A stretch of 64,000 nucleotides of DNA from Musa acuminata AAA Group (taxonomy: Eukaryota; Streptophyta; Magnoliopsida; Zingiberales; Musaceae), in NCBI RefSeq assembly GCF_036884655.1, contig NC_088327.1:15116501-15180500 (forward strand), written 5' to 3'. The stretch's first letter is position 1. The number at the start of each line of letters is the position of its first letter. Shown piece by piece: positions 26,301 to 38,900 of the stretch. The translations under genes were made by a program, and so were the position numbers. A model generated the notes under the pieces. That model saw only the letters and a program-made list of their open reading frames with translations, did not search any database and was not told the origin of the DNA.

Positions 26301-27731
26301 TTTATCATCTGCAAGGGTGGAATCCAACAAAAAAAAGTATAAATTAAGCTAAGATTGATTTTGCATTGGTACCCCTTTAAACTCCCACAATTGTGTCTAT
26401 ATCCCCTGTGCTCTGATGTTTGTAGCATGTCCTCATTTTTTTTATATTTGGTTTTCGTTTATAAGCATATGCACTTTTGAAGTCATTCCTGAAATTTGAT
26501 AAATAGAAACATCATGATGTATAAACAATCCAATAAGTGTGTATGCATAGACATGTATTTGGAGTGGTGTGTTGAGGAATATGTGTTTTACAGGGATAAC
26601 ACAAAGAAAAGGAACTTTTGGGAGCATATATGCCAGATTTTTTGAATCACCACCAGCACTAAACTCATAAGAATTAATAAGTTTGTTGGTGTTCCATCAA
26701 AAAACAACTTGTTATTTTTACTGGACTCAGATTTGTTTACTTGATATAACAAAATTTTCAGTACACGACGGATTGAGGGAACTATGCTGATATCAAACCA
26801 AGGATCTTATGTCATCAGATTTTTCTAATTTCTTGCCTAAGACAATAAACCAACACCGTAAACCTTTAAGATCATATCAAAAAAGAGATAATAGCAAATA
26901 CCAGAAAAGTTGTAATCCAATTTGCAAACATGAAAGTTATACCTCAACTCTGACAAACAGATAAATTGTAACAGGAACTAAGATATCACTTGGAGAGTAA
27001 TCTGGCATAAGTGCAAAAATTACCTGATGACCAATAACAACAGGTGCAGTCTGAAGAATAAAGTGTAAGAAATTATCAGCTCTTTTTAATATCTGAGACA
27101 ACTCCTCGACCGGTGAAGATTTTGTTTCAAGATTCTTGATAGTTTCCTGCAACTTTTGCATGAGAGTCTGCTCCCTATGGATGCTTGCCTCGAGCATTTT
27201 GTCAAGTTGAATGGCACGTTCCTTCCAGTAAATAACAGTACCATACTCTGCATCAATGTCAAGCTTTTTGTTATAAGCAAGAACATCATTCCTTCTCTTA
27301 GGAACCCTTCCCCATATGTCGCATACTTCATCTAAAACAGAAAGCTGACGTCTAGAACCAGTATATCTTTCTTCGTCAAATTGATGCTCCTCGAGGATCT
27401 CTTGTTTCTTGAGTTCAACTTCCTGCCTTTGTTTGTTTAAAATGTCGAGCTCCTCATTGATAAGACGAGCAGTATTTACATGCTTATATTGCCAGTGTTT
27501 TACAAGGTATGCTAGCTGGGAGGATCCTTTCTCACTATAATTTGTCAGTTCCAAGAGGCGCTTAAAATCCACCACAGAAGGATCTTCCTTGATGGTAACA
27601 TCCTTCAGCATATCTCTTCCCATCCCAGGATTCTCAATGTTAAACTGCTTTCTAGCTTCATTTCCAATATCAACAGGCCACATGGAAGACAATACTTCAG
27701 CATCTGCATCTTCAATCATCTCGCCCCCCAT
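11348..27731 (-). CDS. HK5: AHK5/CKI2-type cytosolic hybrid histidine kinase
   Basis: Twelve coding exons in transcript order: 27024-27731, 24897-24953, 23652-23879, 22166-22259, 21867-22073, 20325-20455, 19687-19736, 18121-18455, 17846-17949, 15177-15995, 13986-14165, 11348-11473. They sum to 3039 bp, or 1012 residues, with every phase matching. Order: N-terminal coiled-coil region ([26 protein letters not shown]), PAS-like segment ([30 protein letters not shown] end), H box [10 protein letters not shown] with H377, N box [11 protein letters not shown]1 DTGIGIP, F box [10 protein letters not shown]2 [13 protein letters not shown], then a receiver with LLVEDNKIN, phospho-acceptor D912 (LILM/DVYMP) and K995 (SFISKPVT). 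There is no membrane helix, unlike cytokinin and ethylene receptors. Family knowledge: AHK5 acts in phosphorelay, affecting ethylene/ABA control of root growth and H2O2-dependent stomatal responses. Intron 6 uses a GC donor (20323-20324). A noncoding 5' exon ends at 27946, showing a 5' UTR intron. Confidence 0.95.
12698..12784 (-). other. Possible alternative terminal exon in histidine kinase intron 11
   Basis: Within the 2.5-kb intron between exons 11 and 12, a good acceptor (cttcag) is followed by a 28-codon open frame and a stop ([15 protein letters not shown], then [12 protein letters not shown]). Exon 11 ends in phase 0, so splicing to this site would be in frame and would replace the last 41 residues, removing the conserved receiver lysine K995. 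It could be a chance frame. No family match is recognised. Confidence 0.25.
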
Positions 27732-28800
27732 ATTGTATTCAGTACAACGATAACAAGAATGCTACATCAGATTTTTTGCATCTAAAGTGCAGCTTGGAAC
27801 AATCAGCAGCTCTGAGCCTCATCCCATTATCATATCATAGAATAAAGTAACAACTACTTTGATTGTTCAAGAGGTGGACTTTCTTCTTGGCACACTTCCA
27901 AGTGCAATCTGGTGCCATACAATGAGCAGGAAGACAGAGCAGTAACCTAAATCAAGACAAATATTAGGATGTTATGACATATTAATCAGTCATGGGAAGA
28001 AATGACAAGCATTAAGCGATGGTGGGATATTAAGAAATTGGATGTTCCTATTGATACAAGACTTCAATTGTACATGAGGACGAACGTTGTTGCTGGGTCC
28101 CCTGACAGTCTCTAAAAGAACATCCGATTACTACAGTACCAAACAGAGGTGGCACAGAAAAGCTACACAAATTAGGATCACAGAGATTTACGTCACCGAG
28201 GAACATATTATGCATGCAAAACAAGAAACTCAGCGGGATAGCACTGAATGTTGATGGACAAACAACCGAGAAAAATCCAAGGAACACGGGTTTCAAGAAC
28301 AATAAATTCACAATCCATCAGGCGATTTCTTGACGGGCTACCCACAAGACCAGAGCTTTTCAACGCGACGACAACAGGAAACGGGAATGCATGGGGAAGT
28401 CCAATCAAGAACCACCTTTTCCTTTTCTAGGCCCCTAAACATGAAGATCAAGACCGATCGAAAGCAAGCAAAAGAGAAAACCAGAATCGAAGCGAAGAGA
28501 ACACCGTGGGGTTGATGGGTTCTCGAGACCGGAAAGATGGCTGCTCCTTTATGTTGTTTCTCCCCTTTCTTTCTTGCGAAGGTTTGGGGTCTTGGCGAGG
28601 GGGGGCGGGGGGTGGTGGAGGGAGGGGAACGAGGAGGGATCTGAGAAGTGGGGGCGGGAGGAGGAGGAGGAGGAGGAGGCAAGCATGTGAGGGAACTAAT
28701 AAAAAAACCGGGAGGTAAAACCGGTTTGAGGAGGACCAAAGAACGCGGCCATGTGAGGTGATGGAAGGGGGGAGAGGGCCGCGGTGTTGGAGCTCCCGAT
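27732..28800 (-). other. 5' leader and promoter-proximal region of the histidine kinase gene
   Basis: Transcription comes from the right. A 5' UTR exon lies immediately before the ATG (27732-27946), with an acceptor tttag on the minus strand at its upstream edge. A GC- and purine-rich first exon probably lies around 28430-28790; its donor could not be fixed. A minus-strand frame of 133 residues here (28338-28739) has a proline run from a GGA-rich repeat and no family similarity, so it is not called a gene. Confidence 0.5.
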
Positions 28801-28873
28801 CAGCTGCTATAGATTAATCCTCTCGGTCGTTTATGTCGCGGAGTACAACCACACGAAAGAACAAGGAAGGGAG

Positions 28874-28878
<5 letters not shown>

Positions 28879-28904
<26 letters not shown>
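28879..28904. repeat. (AG)n tract upstream of the histidine kinase gene
   Basis: An uninterrupted AG run within a longer purine-rich stretch beginning near 28865. GA/CT tracts in plant leaders and promoters are known binding sites of BBR/BPC GAGA-type factors; function here is inference. Confidence 0.8.
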
Positions 28905-28989
28905 GGGAGCTTTTACTTGAAAGCGACGGGCGCACGGTCGGCATTCTGGGAGGCGAGTGCGCCGCTGCGATCTCCGTCGCTGTCGATGA

Positions 28990-30610
28990 TGGTATGTATG
29001 TTGTATCCAAAAGGATCCGAACCCGCAAGAGATTATGATTCTTTAGCATTTTTTTGACTTTATATATATATATATATATATCCGAAAGCTTAGCATTACC
29101 ATTTCTAAGTTTATATCCTTTAAAAAAAAAATAAAATGGTTAATATTTGACACTAGTCAAAACCTAATAAGAGGATCTTAATTACCAAGAATAATAATAG
29201 TTGGGTACAATATGGTAAATCTTCTACAATGGTATTTGATTAGACCTATAGCATTATGAAATAAAATCTCTTCGAGTATCGATTCTATCTCTCTTGTGTA
29301 TATATAATATATTTTTTTTATATATTTTAATTATGTCAAAAGGATCTTATTGAGTGTGCTACCTGTATTAGTCTTGTAAGAACCTTATGTGTTTGGATCA
29401 ACTATATATAAAAAAAAGAAATTGAATTTAAGATCCTCCATCTAGATAAAGTTTAAAGATGGGAGATCAACATTGTTTGGGATTTTTGTCTGAATTTGTA
29501 AATCAAAGACATCTTTATATTTTAAAAGGTATGTCCTAATCAGATCAACATTGGGTTGACAATTAATGTTAACATTAACAAATATAAATCACTGTAGTCT
29601 GTTGTTGCCTGATTAGTACTATAGTGAAAATTATGTTTTAATTAACTGATATTAATACTCTTAAAAAAGCTGATATATGATGATAATATAAAGAGTATTT
29701 TTAAATTATTTTTATTTTTAATGATTACATTTGATGGAAGATGTATCAAAAATCAATTCTCTATTTCTGCCTATTTAGAGAGATAAAATTATATAATCAT
29801 CTTCTAGATAGAATGGCTTTTTAATCTTATGGTGAATACAACATGGGGGAGGCTGATTCAGGGCAGTGCATGACTGACAAGCTGATCTGCCTGCCACCAC
29901 CCACTTTGATATATAGGTCAATACATTCTGATGAACACACATTGGCTGATGTGTTAATGCTCTACTCCTCACTACTACTACTACAAAGCCATTCAACTAT
30001 CAGTCATTGCCACCATGTTGTTGTCCACCCATTTATAATAATACTCCAATGAAGAAACTAGAGAACACATGCCACAATATCATAGAATATTAATTTGCAT
30101 CATTTCATCAAACAATAGGGTTGTGCAGAGCAGTAGCTTTTAATAGGTGATCATAGGAGCATCAAAGATAGATAGATAGATAGTTAGTTGTGTAGGAGAA
30201 GGATTAGCTGAAGAATCTGATAGATCACCAACACTTTAATTGATCCAATCAATGTGAGCTCCTCTGAGCCCCACCAATCTTCCATGGAATGGAGTGCCCT
30301 CAAATCACACTGGCTGGCTGTTGCATGCATTTTAATATACTCCCCAAGTCTTTACACTTGAGTGCAAGTAGGTTCCAGCACATTTAGAGTTGCCTCAGTT
30401 GCCCCTCTGTGGAGCCACAAGGTTTAAATATTGGGTTGGAATGCTTAGTTTATGTGAGACAACCTAATTGGTGTTTAATATAAGGTTCAAGCCAACCTTG
30501 CATCTTCATGAACACATCATGTTGCCATGAGAACACCATGTTGTAGTTATTGGCCACTATGTGCTGAAGTTGTAAATACAAAATGAAGCTGGATTCTATC
30601 TTTGTCAAGG
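28990..30610. other. AT-rich intergenic, no gene seen
   Basis: Contains a (TA)n run at about 29061-29081 and otherwise AT-rich unique-looking sequence. Open frames on both strands (for example at 29775-30052) are short and overlap antisense to each other with no protein-like pattern. Confidence 0.5.
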
Positions 30611-30935
30611 TTACTGTTCTGCGAACCTGAGGCCATGGCGGTGTAGTCAATATGGCTTGGTCCGACTAGTGATGTCCAGGATCATCTTAGGAACGAAGGT
30701 TTCGCCTGATCGGATCGACCTCGGTTTTGGTAGGGATGCGTCTCTTCCGTGAGCCCGTCCGCCTTTGTCGTTATCGAATTCCTATGCACAGAACTAGGTC
30801 GAGATGAGAGGGGGATCCTGACTTAGGCCCCTCCAAAGCTTGAGTCAGGAGGTCGACTGCTTGACGTGGTGCTGCATCTTCCTCTCGAGGTCCCGCACTC
30901 GGGTTGACGTGACGGGGATCGTGTCTTCGTGGAGT
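30611..30935. repeat. GC-rich retrotransposon-like fragment
   Basis: A GC-rich island of about 325 bp in AT-rich DNA. It includes the phrase cctgacttaggcccctcc, followed by gcttgagtcagg, a partly inverted arrangement of the kind I associate with LTRs of monocot Ty3/gypsy elements. No terminal TG...CA pair or target duplication could be found, so the edges and the class are uncertain. Confidence 0.3.
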
Positions 30936-33836
30936 AATTCATAATATATCCTATCAATTACCACTTGATGGATGAATAGTATGTATATATAACTTCTCTT
31001 GATTAAGAATTTTATGTGGGACAACTATCGTTAGAGTGATAAAGATTAAGACACAAAAATAATTAACTAATTAATTTATGTAGAAGGTTCGAAGTGATTT
31101 GTAAGTTGTCCATCGGAAGTGATTGATTGAATCAATCTGATTCATTTTAATGGTAAGTTTCATAATACAATAATAGTTCCTTAAGGAAACATAAAACATT
31201 AGTAGGATAGTAATATATTAGAACTATATATCTGAAGTTGAGGTTAGAAATATAATCCAATAATTAGTTAGCTCATCTGATAAGAATGTGAAGATATTAT
31301 ATAGCTTAGTTGATAAAGATTTTGACTATTGATAAAAAGATTACGGAATCAAATCTCATCTTTATCACATAGTCTTAATTTTTTTTTATAGATTATGATA
31401 TAGTTAGACCTTATCACATCCATATAATATAGATTGAGAGTTGGTGCCCAACATTAAGTTGTAAGGGCAATGGTTGACCAAAATTAATCTTCTCGTCAAT
31501 ATTTCACATGCCCACAACCATATATACTGTCCCAATAAAGACGCTCAATAACCCTTTCTTTAACCCTTACTCACTACAAGAATTTGTATTTGTAGCTATC
31601 ATTTTTATGTATGGATCCCTGTGATTTTAACTGCGGCAAGCGATGACGATTGGTGTCTTCGAGCAAAAATATAATTAGAGTCTTTATAATTATAGGTAAT
31701 TTCTACGATGATTTAAAGTAACAGATGCTTTTTCCCAAGGAAATATGACGTGCATCGAAATATGTTCTCCTTTTATGGTGGTGAGGAATGCATGTCCTCT
31801 TCGAGAGTGGTGGACCATTGATCACCACATGTTTAAGAGTTAATTGTAGGCACGTACGACTTATATATTATGATGTACATGATTCGAAGACAAGGATTGC
31901 TCAACTAGTGACTTTATTAATGTTTCTTTTAAGACCAAATACATCTATTATGATGTTTATGAGATGGGTTGTCATCACGATTCTTTGGCATCAAAACACT
32001 AAAAAAGATACATACATACCACTCTTTAATCTCCATCAATGAACTATTATTTATTTGATTCTTAGATGAAACTCCAAAATAACTAGGTTGATGGACCGGA
32101 TCAAATATTGATGGACACCTAAAAATAACTCTTCCATCTTCATGAAGAATGTCATAATGATACCAAAGGTATCAATATTTGATTCTTAAAAGCATTAATA
32201 CATATTTTCTTCATGTTATCAAATATGTCTTTAGTTATGAGTACTCGTAGAAAGTTAGAGGATGAGGATAAGAGAAATAAATAAAGATAAAATCGGGGAT
32301 GGAAGCATTTTTTATTACTCATATAGATATAGGATGAGGACACATAGAGCACTTGCTAATATATCAATATCCTATCAATTTGTGAGCCTAGAAATAGGCC
32401 TCAGACACTTAGCACACCTAAATTAAATTATATTGAGTTAAGTCGATTGTAAGTCAATTATGAGCTATTGGGTTTAGTTGAACCAGATGAAATAATATCA
32501 ATATTCAATAGTAACACCCCCTCTCATGACTTGTTTATAGGACGAATGGATTCAATATTTATAAGAGAGGATTAGGGGTGAAAGATGAGATAGGAACCAA
32601 AATGGGAGAGACACTCCCCATCTTTTTCCACTGGCATCCCTATATGTATGCATGTCATACATGGATAATACTTTAAAGAAATATTGACAACGTAAAAGAG
32701 TATATAATATAACACCTATGTGCAATCTATCTGCATCAACCCAAACTTCATCTTCTGCTGTCAACTTGATGTATCTATCACTTGTTATATCTTAGCTAAG
32801 CTTGGATATGCTTAAATTAATAAGCTAGTAGTAGTCTATGCTCATTTGGGGTCTCCCAGCTCACGAACTCACTAAGAAACCTATTCCATTGTTAACGTCA
32901 AGCTGTCCGTCCTCTATCCCAGTTGTGACTGCACTAAGTCCTTGCAACAATGCATATAATTAATTAATCCAAGGAAGGTCATTGCCTGCACGAACCGAGA
33001 AATTGCTACACCAATGTAAGGAAGAGGTTAGGGATGATCAAGATGAATATTCTATTTCCGAAACTTTAAACTCTTAATCTTAAATCGCAAGAGGACAATC
33101 TGACAATCGTACCCAAGGCCGGTTCTCTTTCATAGACTCTAAATTTCTCATATCAAGGATTTATATATGTATGCAATTATTCCTGGAGTAAAACTAAAGG
33201 TGATGGTGCCTGGAGACTTCCTTGTGTTGGAAGAGTGGAGTGTCTTCCTCAACCGCACGCCAAGTAGAGCGAGCACTAAACGATAAACAATAAGTTTCTG
33301 TTCCTTCAGTGAAGGGGAATTGGTGCAGGGTGGGTGCGTGCACCTTGATAATGCCATAAAAATAAGAAGCTAAGCTATCATGATCGGCATCATAACAAGT
33401 TTCCCGAGGAGAAAAAGGAAGTAGTCATATAACCCACGATAATTCCATGGGCTCAGAACACCGCAGTTTGCGGAGGACCAGTTGAGCCATCATGCAAATT
33501 ACTAAGTCTACTCGCTATCATCCTCCCACACTAAGAAAGATCAGTATACAATCTTCTACTCTAATCCCTTTGAACGATGCAGTCAATTTAAGCGAGTCAA
33601 ACAAATCCGAAATGATCTTCTTAAATTTTCACCATATCTATCCATTCAGAAGTCGGTTCTTATATCCATCTCATCACATTTTCTAGGCAAAGGCAGTTTA
33701 CAATTGCAACATAGCTCTAATTCTTGATGCGGTAAGGGCTGACAAAGCTATGATGCCAACATCTTTTCGTACAGCTCTTGTTTCTTGTTAAGTGGATGGA
33801 GCGATTAGAAACAAAGATGGGTGGCTCGTCCGCCAA
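30936..33836. other. Intergenic, no gene seen
   Basis: AT-rich, with many short frames of no recognisable character on both strands. No RNA gene, no terminal repeats and no GC-rich exon-like block were seen. Confidence 0.5.
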
Positions 33837-34215
33837 CTACTCTGCCACTACCGTGGCACCATAGTTGACGGGCACTCGGTTCATGAATTCGACATGATCT
33901 AAAAGAGAAAGAGCCAAAAACTTTGGCATCGTTTCAGATCGCTCTCGAATTCTACGTGTCCCGAGTTCAAATATTATAAGCATGGGAGGCAAAGGGAAAC
34001 AAACTTGCATGACCCGGAAAGTTTGATTCGGTGGTGAAAGGTGGTGTGTACCTGATCCTGCTCCTCTCTTTGGACTCGTTTGCAACATCTGAGCCACATG
34101 TAGCCAGATGCTCCACGCCTGCCTCTGCCAAGACCAGGCTGCAGATACTTGAGAGATTGCATTGCATTAACAAATGGAGACATCTGTAGTGCGAAACTGA
34201 ATTAGAATGCATCTC
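33837..34215 (-). other. Unassigned exon-like block downstream of the DGK gene
   Basis: A moderately GC-rich stretch is open in more than one minus-strand frame. One frame of 69 residues reads MSPFVNAMQSLKYLQPGLG and has a donor-like site (GATCAG/GTACAC) at about 34055. Another frame ends with LLDHVEFMNRVP. None is recognised. It could be a downstream noncoding transcript, an alternative 3' exon of the DGK gene or chance. Confidence 0.2.
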
Positions 34216-35927
34216 ACCTGATCTCAGATCCTGAGGCAGATTTCGTCATGGAAGTGATAGATTGCCAAGGGAATGAACACTCATAGATAAACAATTCTAA
34301 AAGCAGGAAGCTCTGGTGCTGTCTTGTGAGATCACAGTTGTAGATGAATTAGTCCAAAATGACTAGTATAAACCTTAAGTTCATTATCTAAAACAAAACA
34401 GAGCTTTTTGAAGTTCAAATAGTTTAGGCACTCGAGATGGAAAACCTCCTCCATCACTCTTAAATTTTAACCTGTATCACCACCAGCCTAACCCAAGCTT
34501 GGCAAATAGAAAAAGAAGGTAACTGGGATTAAAAGATAACAGTTTAGAAAGGGCAACCGAGACCAAAAATTCAGTACCAGACAAGAGTGTACTAGATCAA
34601 TCAATGCCCATAAGTGTTTCCATAGCCAAACTTAAATGTTTACATCAGAAAGATGAGGACTGTTTAATGTCACAAAGTACCTGCAAGGTTGAATTCTTTG
34701 ATCATCCTAATCTGTGGCTTCATGAGAGCTGATCTGCGCAAGAAAAGGGGTTTTTGAGCTCAATATTTTCATTTCACACAAAAACATTCCAGTTGATCGA
34801 CTCAGAAAAAAAAACAGTTAATTACAGAGGGAAAGAAACATTCATAACACAATAAATCATTCTCAACTGTACACGGTGACCATTAAAGGCTTCAGGATTT
34901 ATTAGTCACTGATACAGGCACTTGGGGGCAGACATTGTCATCACCCCAAGTATAGCCATTTGTAACATTCTGCACGCTAAAAGAATGCTACTTCTACATA
35001 AATAATTCAAATGCAAAAAACCACATTTATACAATTAACAGAGCAGCTGAAAGATTAGCATATGGCCGGAACAAGATTCGAGAAGCTCGTGATATGGCCT
35101 ACACAGGAGCAGGATAGCACTGATTGTTTTACTTTGCTGTGAATGGAATTTTGAGGACAATCCTACAAAGTACAACTTCCTTCCAACCAAACATTTGATT
35201 TGGCATTCATTGATGACAACTGTTACTAAATTTCTTACAGCTTCCTTTTGGAATGGAGAATTGAAGCCCCTTTGGAATCAACATTCCAGTTTTTACACTA
35301 GCACTGAATATATTAGATTTATGAACAGAAAAAAATATAAATTACAAGCAGGCACCCACTTATTCAATCATGAGTCGGACCTGGCCGACTGAACTGCACA
35401 ACTGGACACAGAGTGATCGTTCAACCAACATGCTTTCTTTTAGAAAGATGCCATTTATGTTGCTGAAGGCCCCTGAGAAGCAGAAACAATTATGCAGTAA
35501 CAGTTAATAGGAATTTAATGGGTCACTCTTTTTCACTTTTTGATGAAAAAACTTCAGATAGTTGAGATAAAAGACAAGAGGATCAGGATCCAATCTTTAG
35601 TAAGTCCACAGCTAACTTTATTATGCATCTGCAAAGGTAAAGCAGAAAACATGTTTATCCACAATAACATATCGAATTTCTATATTTAGCTTCTTTTGAA
35701 GAATTCACAATGAGACAAGATTTGCACAAAAAGCAATGATCTTTCAGAATTTATTTATTGTTTTATTTATGGCACCAAACTTACAATTTGTAATATTTAC
35801 TAATCTGCTCGAGCAAAGAGCAATCTGATGCTTGATAAAGTAAAAAGAAAATCTGCAATGCTTAAAAAATTTCTTTCCCAGCACTTCTTTGGTGCATTTA
35901 CTTACCTGGCCCAATATATCAAAATGC
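34216..35927 (-). other. 3' UTR region of the DGK gene, with a probable UTR intron
   Basis: The DGK stop codon is at 35928-35930. Only 22 bases after it the minus strand has a perfect donor (CAG/GTAAGT; intron edge at 35905) and a matching pyrimidine-rich acceptor (ttctcag) with exon edge at 35472. This predicts a 433-bp intron in the 3' UTR and a final noncoding exon to its left. The poly-A site could not be fixed. Confidence 0.45.
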
Positions 35928-38900
35928 TCATTCCCCATTTATAATAAGTGACCGCCAAGGCACTCTCTCTATCTCCACAAATGATGAATACTCATTGTTC
36001 AGTGGCTGTTTCCATGGTTCCCCATCCATTTGCATATATGCATCTTTCCACTCACCGCCTCTGATCTCTAATCTAATTGCTGCAGCCTGAAAAATAATAA
36101 TAGATTAATTAAAGTATAATTTCTACTTAATCAAACCAAAGGTTTCTTTAGATAGTTGGAGTTGAATTACTTGTGATCATATATTAACTGCATGGACTAT
36201 AAGAGTACAAACTACAAACATCAAAGTCTAAAGTGCATCTCATATAAAAGTTGATATGTCAACGGTAATTATAATATCTACAGATGTGACAAACTAAATG
36301 CAACTTTAAGACATTAATCATTTGTATATGCATAGAACATCCTCCAAAGATTTTGGTTTGCTAGATTTAGTTAATTGTGAGTTTATATTTCTCTATACAA
36401 ACTCTCAGCTCATTTTTATAATAAACTAAATAAGGACAAAAAAGACTCTAAGACAGTTCTTGGTGTATTATTTTTCTTTAGAAAAGAAAGATAATTCTGG
36501 GTCTCATGTTTCATTAATAAAAATCCTATGAATGATTTTTACCGGCAGGATGAGACACATGAAGGCATATTTCAGTGAAAGAAAAATAGTCACTGAAGCA
36601 GAATGCTAGTGGATGGTTTTTCTTTTTTGCATTGTGTAATTACTTTATCAAAAAAATATAGGTGAAAATGACATGCAAGGAACAATGGCAAGATATCGTA
36701 GATACCTGTGCGATGTGCTTTGCAGATATAAGTTCAACCATAACAAGTGATGCATGCCACCCTTGCTTTAGGCCAAATATCTCGAGCAGGCCATCATCCA
36801 TGTGGGCCTCAACAAAGCCTCTCTGGAAAGGAAATGCAAGAGATGGATAATACAAAATGTAGTCATAATTTCATGCGACTATGCAGAAAAATTGGAACTA
36901 TAAACTCTACCTCCAAAGCCTCTAAACATAACAAAAATTACAGTAACAAAAATAAAGAATGATTGACATGAATAATGGATGACAATGAGGATAATGATAA
37001 AAATTGAGATGCATGGCTTATTAGTTGTGACAAATGACACCAAACCTGCTCATTAATTCATACAGTAATTAATTCATAAAGTGCCAAAGTGTTTGTAGAT
37101 ACTCCTAACTCCTAATTATGTAAAACATATAGAAGTTGATTTACCTTCCATGCAGCAAAAAAAGTACCTGTAAATTGTCTAATAGACCTATATTAAAAAC
37201 AGCATAAATAGTTCCAAAAAACAAATTCTATATGTTGAACACTAGTTACAACACCACAAAAAAATTTCAACAGGAAGCAACACAAAAGTGGGATAATAGA
37301 CATTTAACAGATCCTCTCGACAAGTGCCAAACTGGAAACAAGAACTGTAATTGTATATGTAAAACCAAATATAGTGAATAGATAAAAGGAGATGAATAAA
37401 GTGAGCATTTATGATCAGCCAAGCACCCAGTATTTCTCTTCCTTGCCTGGTGAAACCATTTGATTATGAAACTTAGCAAGTGGGTGCTGACAGGCTAAAG
37501 AATTATGTGCAAGTTATCCTTTCTTTCTCCAAAGATCAGGGGCATGAAATACCCCTAACATTTTCTTCAGCCATTGATGAGTAGGTACACATGATGGCAT
37601 GATGGTTAAGTTCTGTTTTAGGAAAAATTTCAAATTAAATCAAACAGAAGCTGAAACCATACCAAATTGCAGGGAAAAACAGAAAAGAAAGTAAACCTTT
37701 TGTTCAGTTTCCAAAATTTTGCATTACTCAGAAAAACAATGATAATACATTATTGGAAACAACAAAGAAAGCTAGCATAGGAAAGAGGTCATAGACTTGA
37801 AAATTTTAGCAGTATGTTTTTGCATGGAAGTTCTGTTTCATCATTAATTAAGCTTATTACTGAATTGTGTGATGACAGGACAAGACATATGGAAAAGAGA
37901 ATATTTGTTGTAAGATTATTTTAATAAATGATCAAGCACAAACATCAGACACACTGGAATAACTTATAAAGATACATTATTTGACAAAATCCAAGAACTT
38001 CAAAGCATTGGAACATCTAGCTATTATCTGACTTTATAAACAAAGCTCACAGAAGCAACATCAAAGATATGACGTCATTCTATGAGGCTCAAGTGTCTAC
38101 TCACCTTTTCCAGATATTCTGGTTTTAGATTACCCCAAGGGTTCCTCCCACTTCCATAGCTGTGAAGATTTAAAGCAACAATGGCCCGAACACTGCATCC
38201 ATTACTTAGTCTGAATTAATTTCCAACTAAGGGTAAATTGCAATGCCTTTACAGAAACATTTGTGCAGTAGATACCAAAAGAAAAGAAAAAAGAAATCAT
38301 GCTACAGCCTACAAGTATGAATAAAACAGATGTATATCAATTTTTAAAGTAAACTTTGATCGATGAAAGAGATTCGGATATAAGATGAAGAACTTGCCTT
38401 GATGGAACAAGAATCTGTTCCCATTCTGAGCAGTTAACCTTTTTAATGGATAAGTGAAGAATGTTCTTGAGCCCTCTGCAAAATTTTAAGCAGAACTGAA
38501 ATGGCATACAACACCAACTTTCAACATTCAATTTTAGGTTGCCTATAAAGTAAGGAAAGGAGATAACAACAGTCTGAAGGAGAAATAGAATGGTTTAGAA
38601 GCTATAAAAAAGATCTAAGTGACATTTATCTAAAGATACAGAAGGGAAAAAAAAAAGCTTTTAAGCCATCTAAATTCAAAAATACTGTTGCAAATCAGCT
38701 TGGTATACAATATACATAACCTTTATACAACTCCCCTTACTTCATAAACTCTTAATTACCTAAATAATTTGACCTGCTCTGAAAAGGAAATATAGGAAAG
38801 GACAAGTATGTGTGCAACCTAGACTAATTTGTATGATTTCCTTTCTATAAAACAGTTTTTAGTATACTTGCCAACAAGAGCACAAGGTGTTGCTTTTAGT

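Noticed and set aside
28338..28739. Proline-rich 133-codon minus-strand frame
   Set aside because: Lies in the 5' leader of the histidine kinase gene and comes from a purine-rich repeat; no family similarity.
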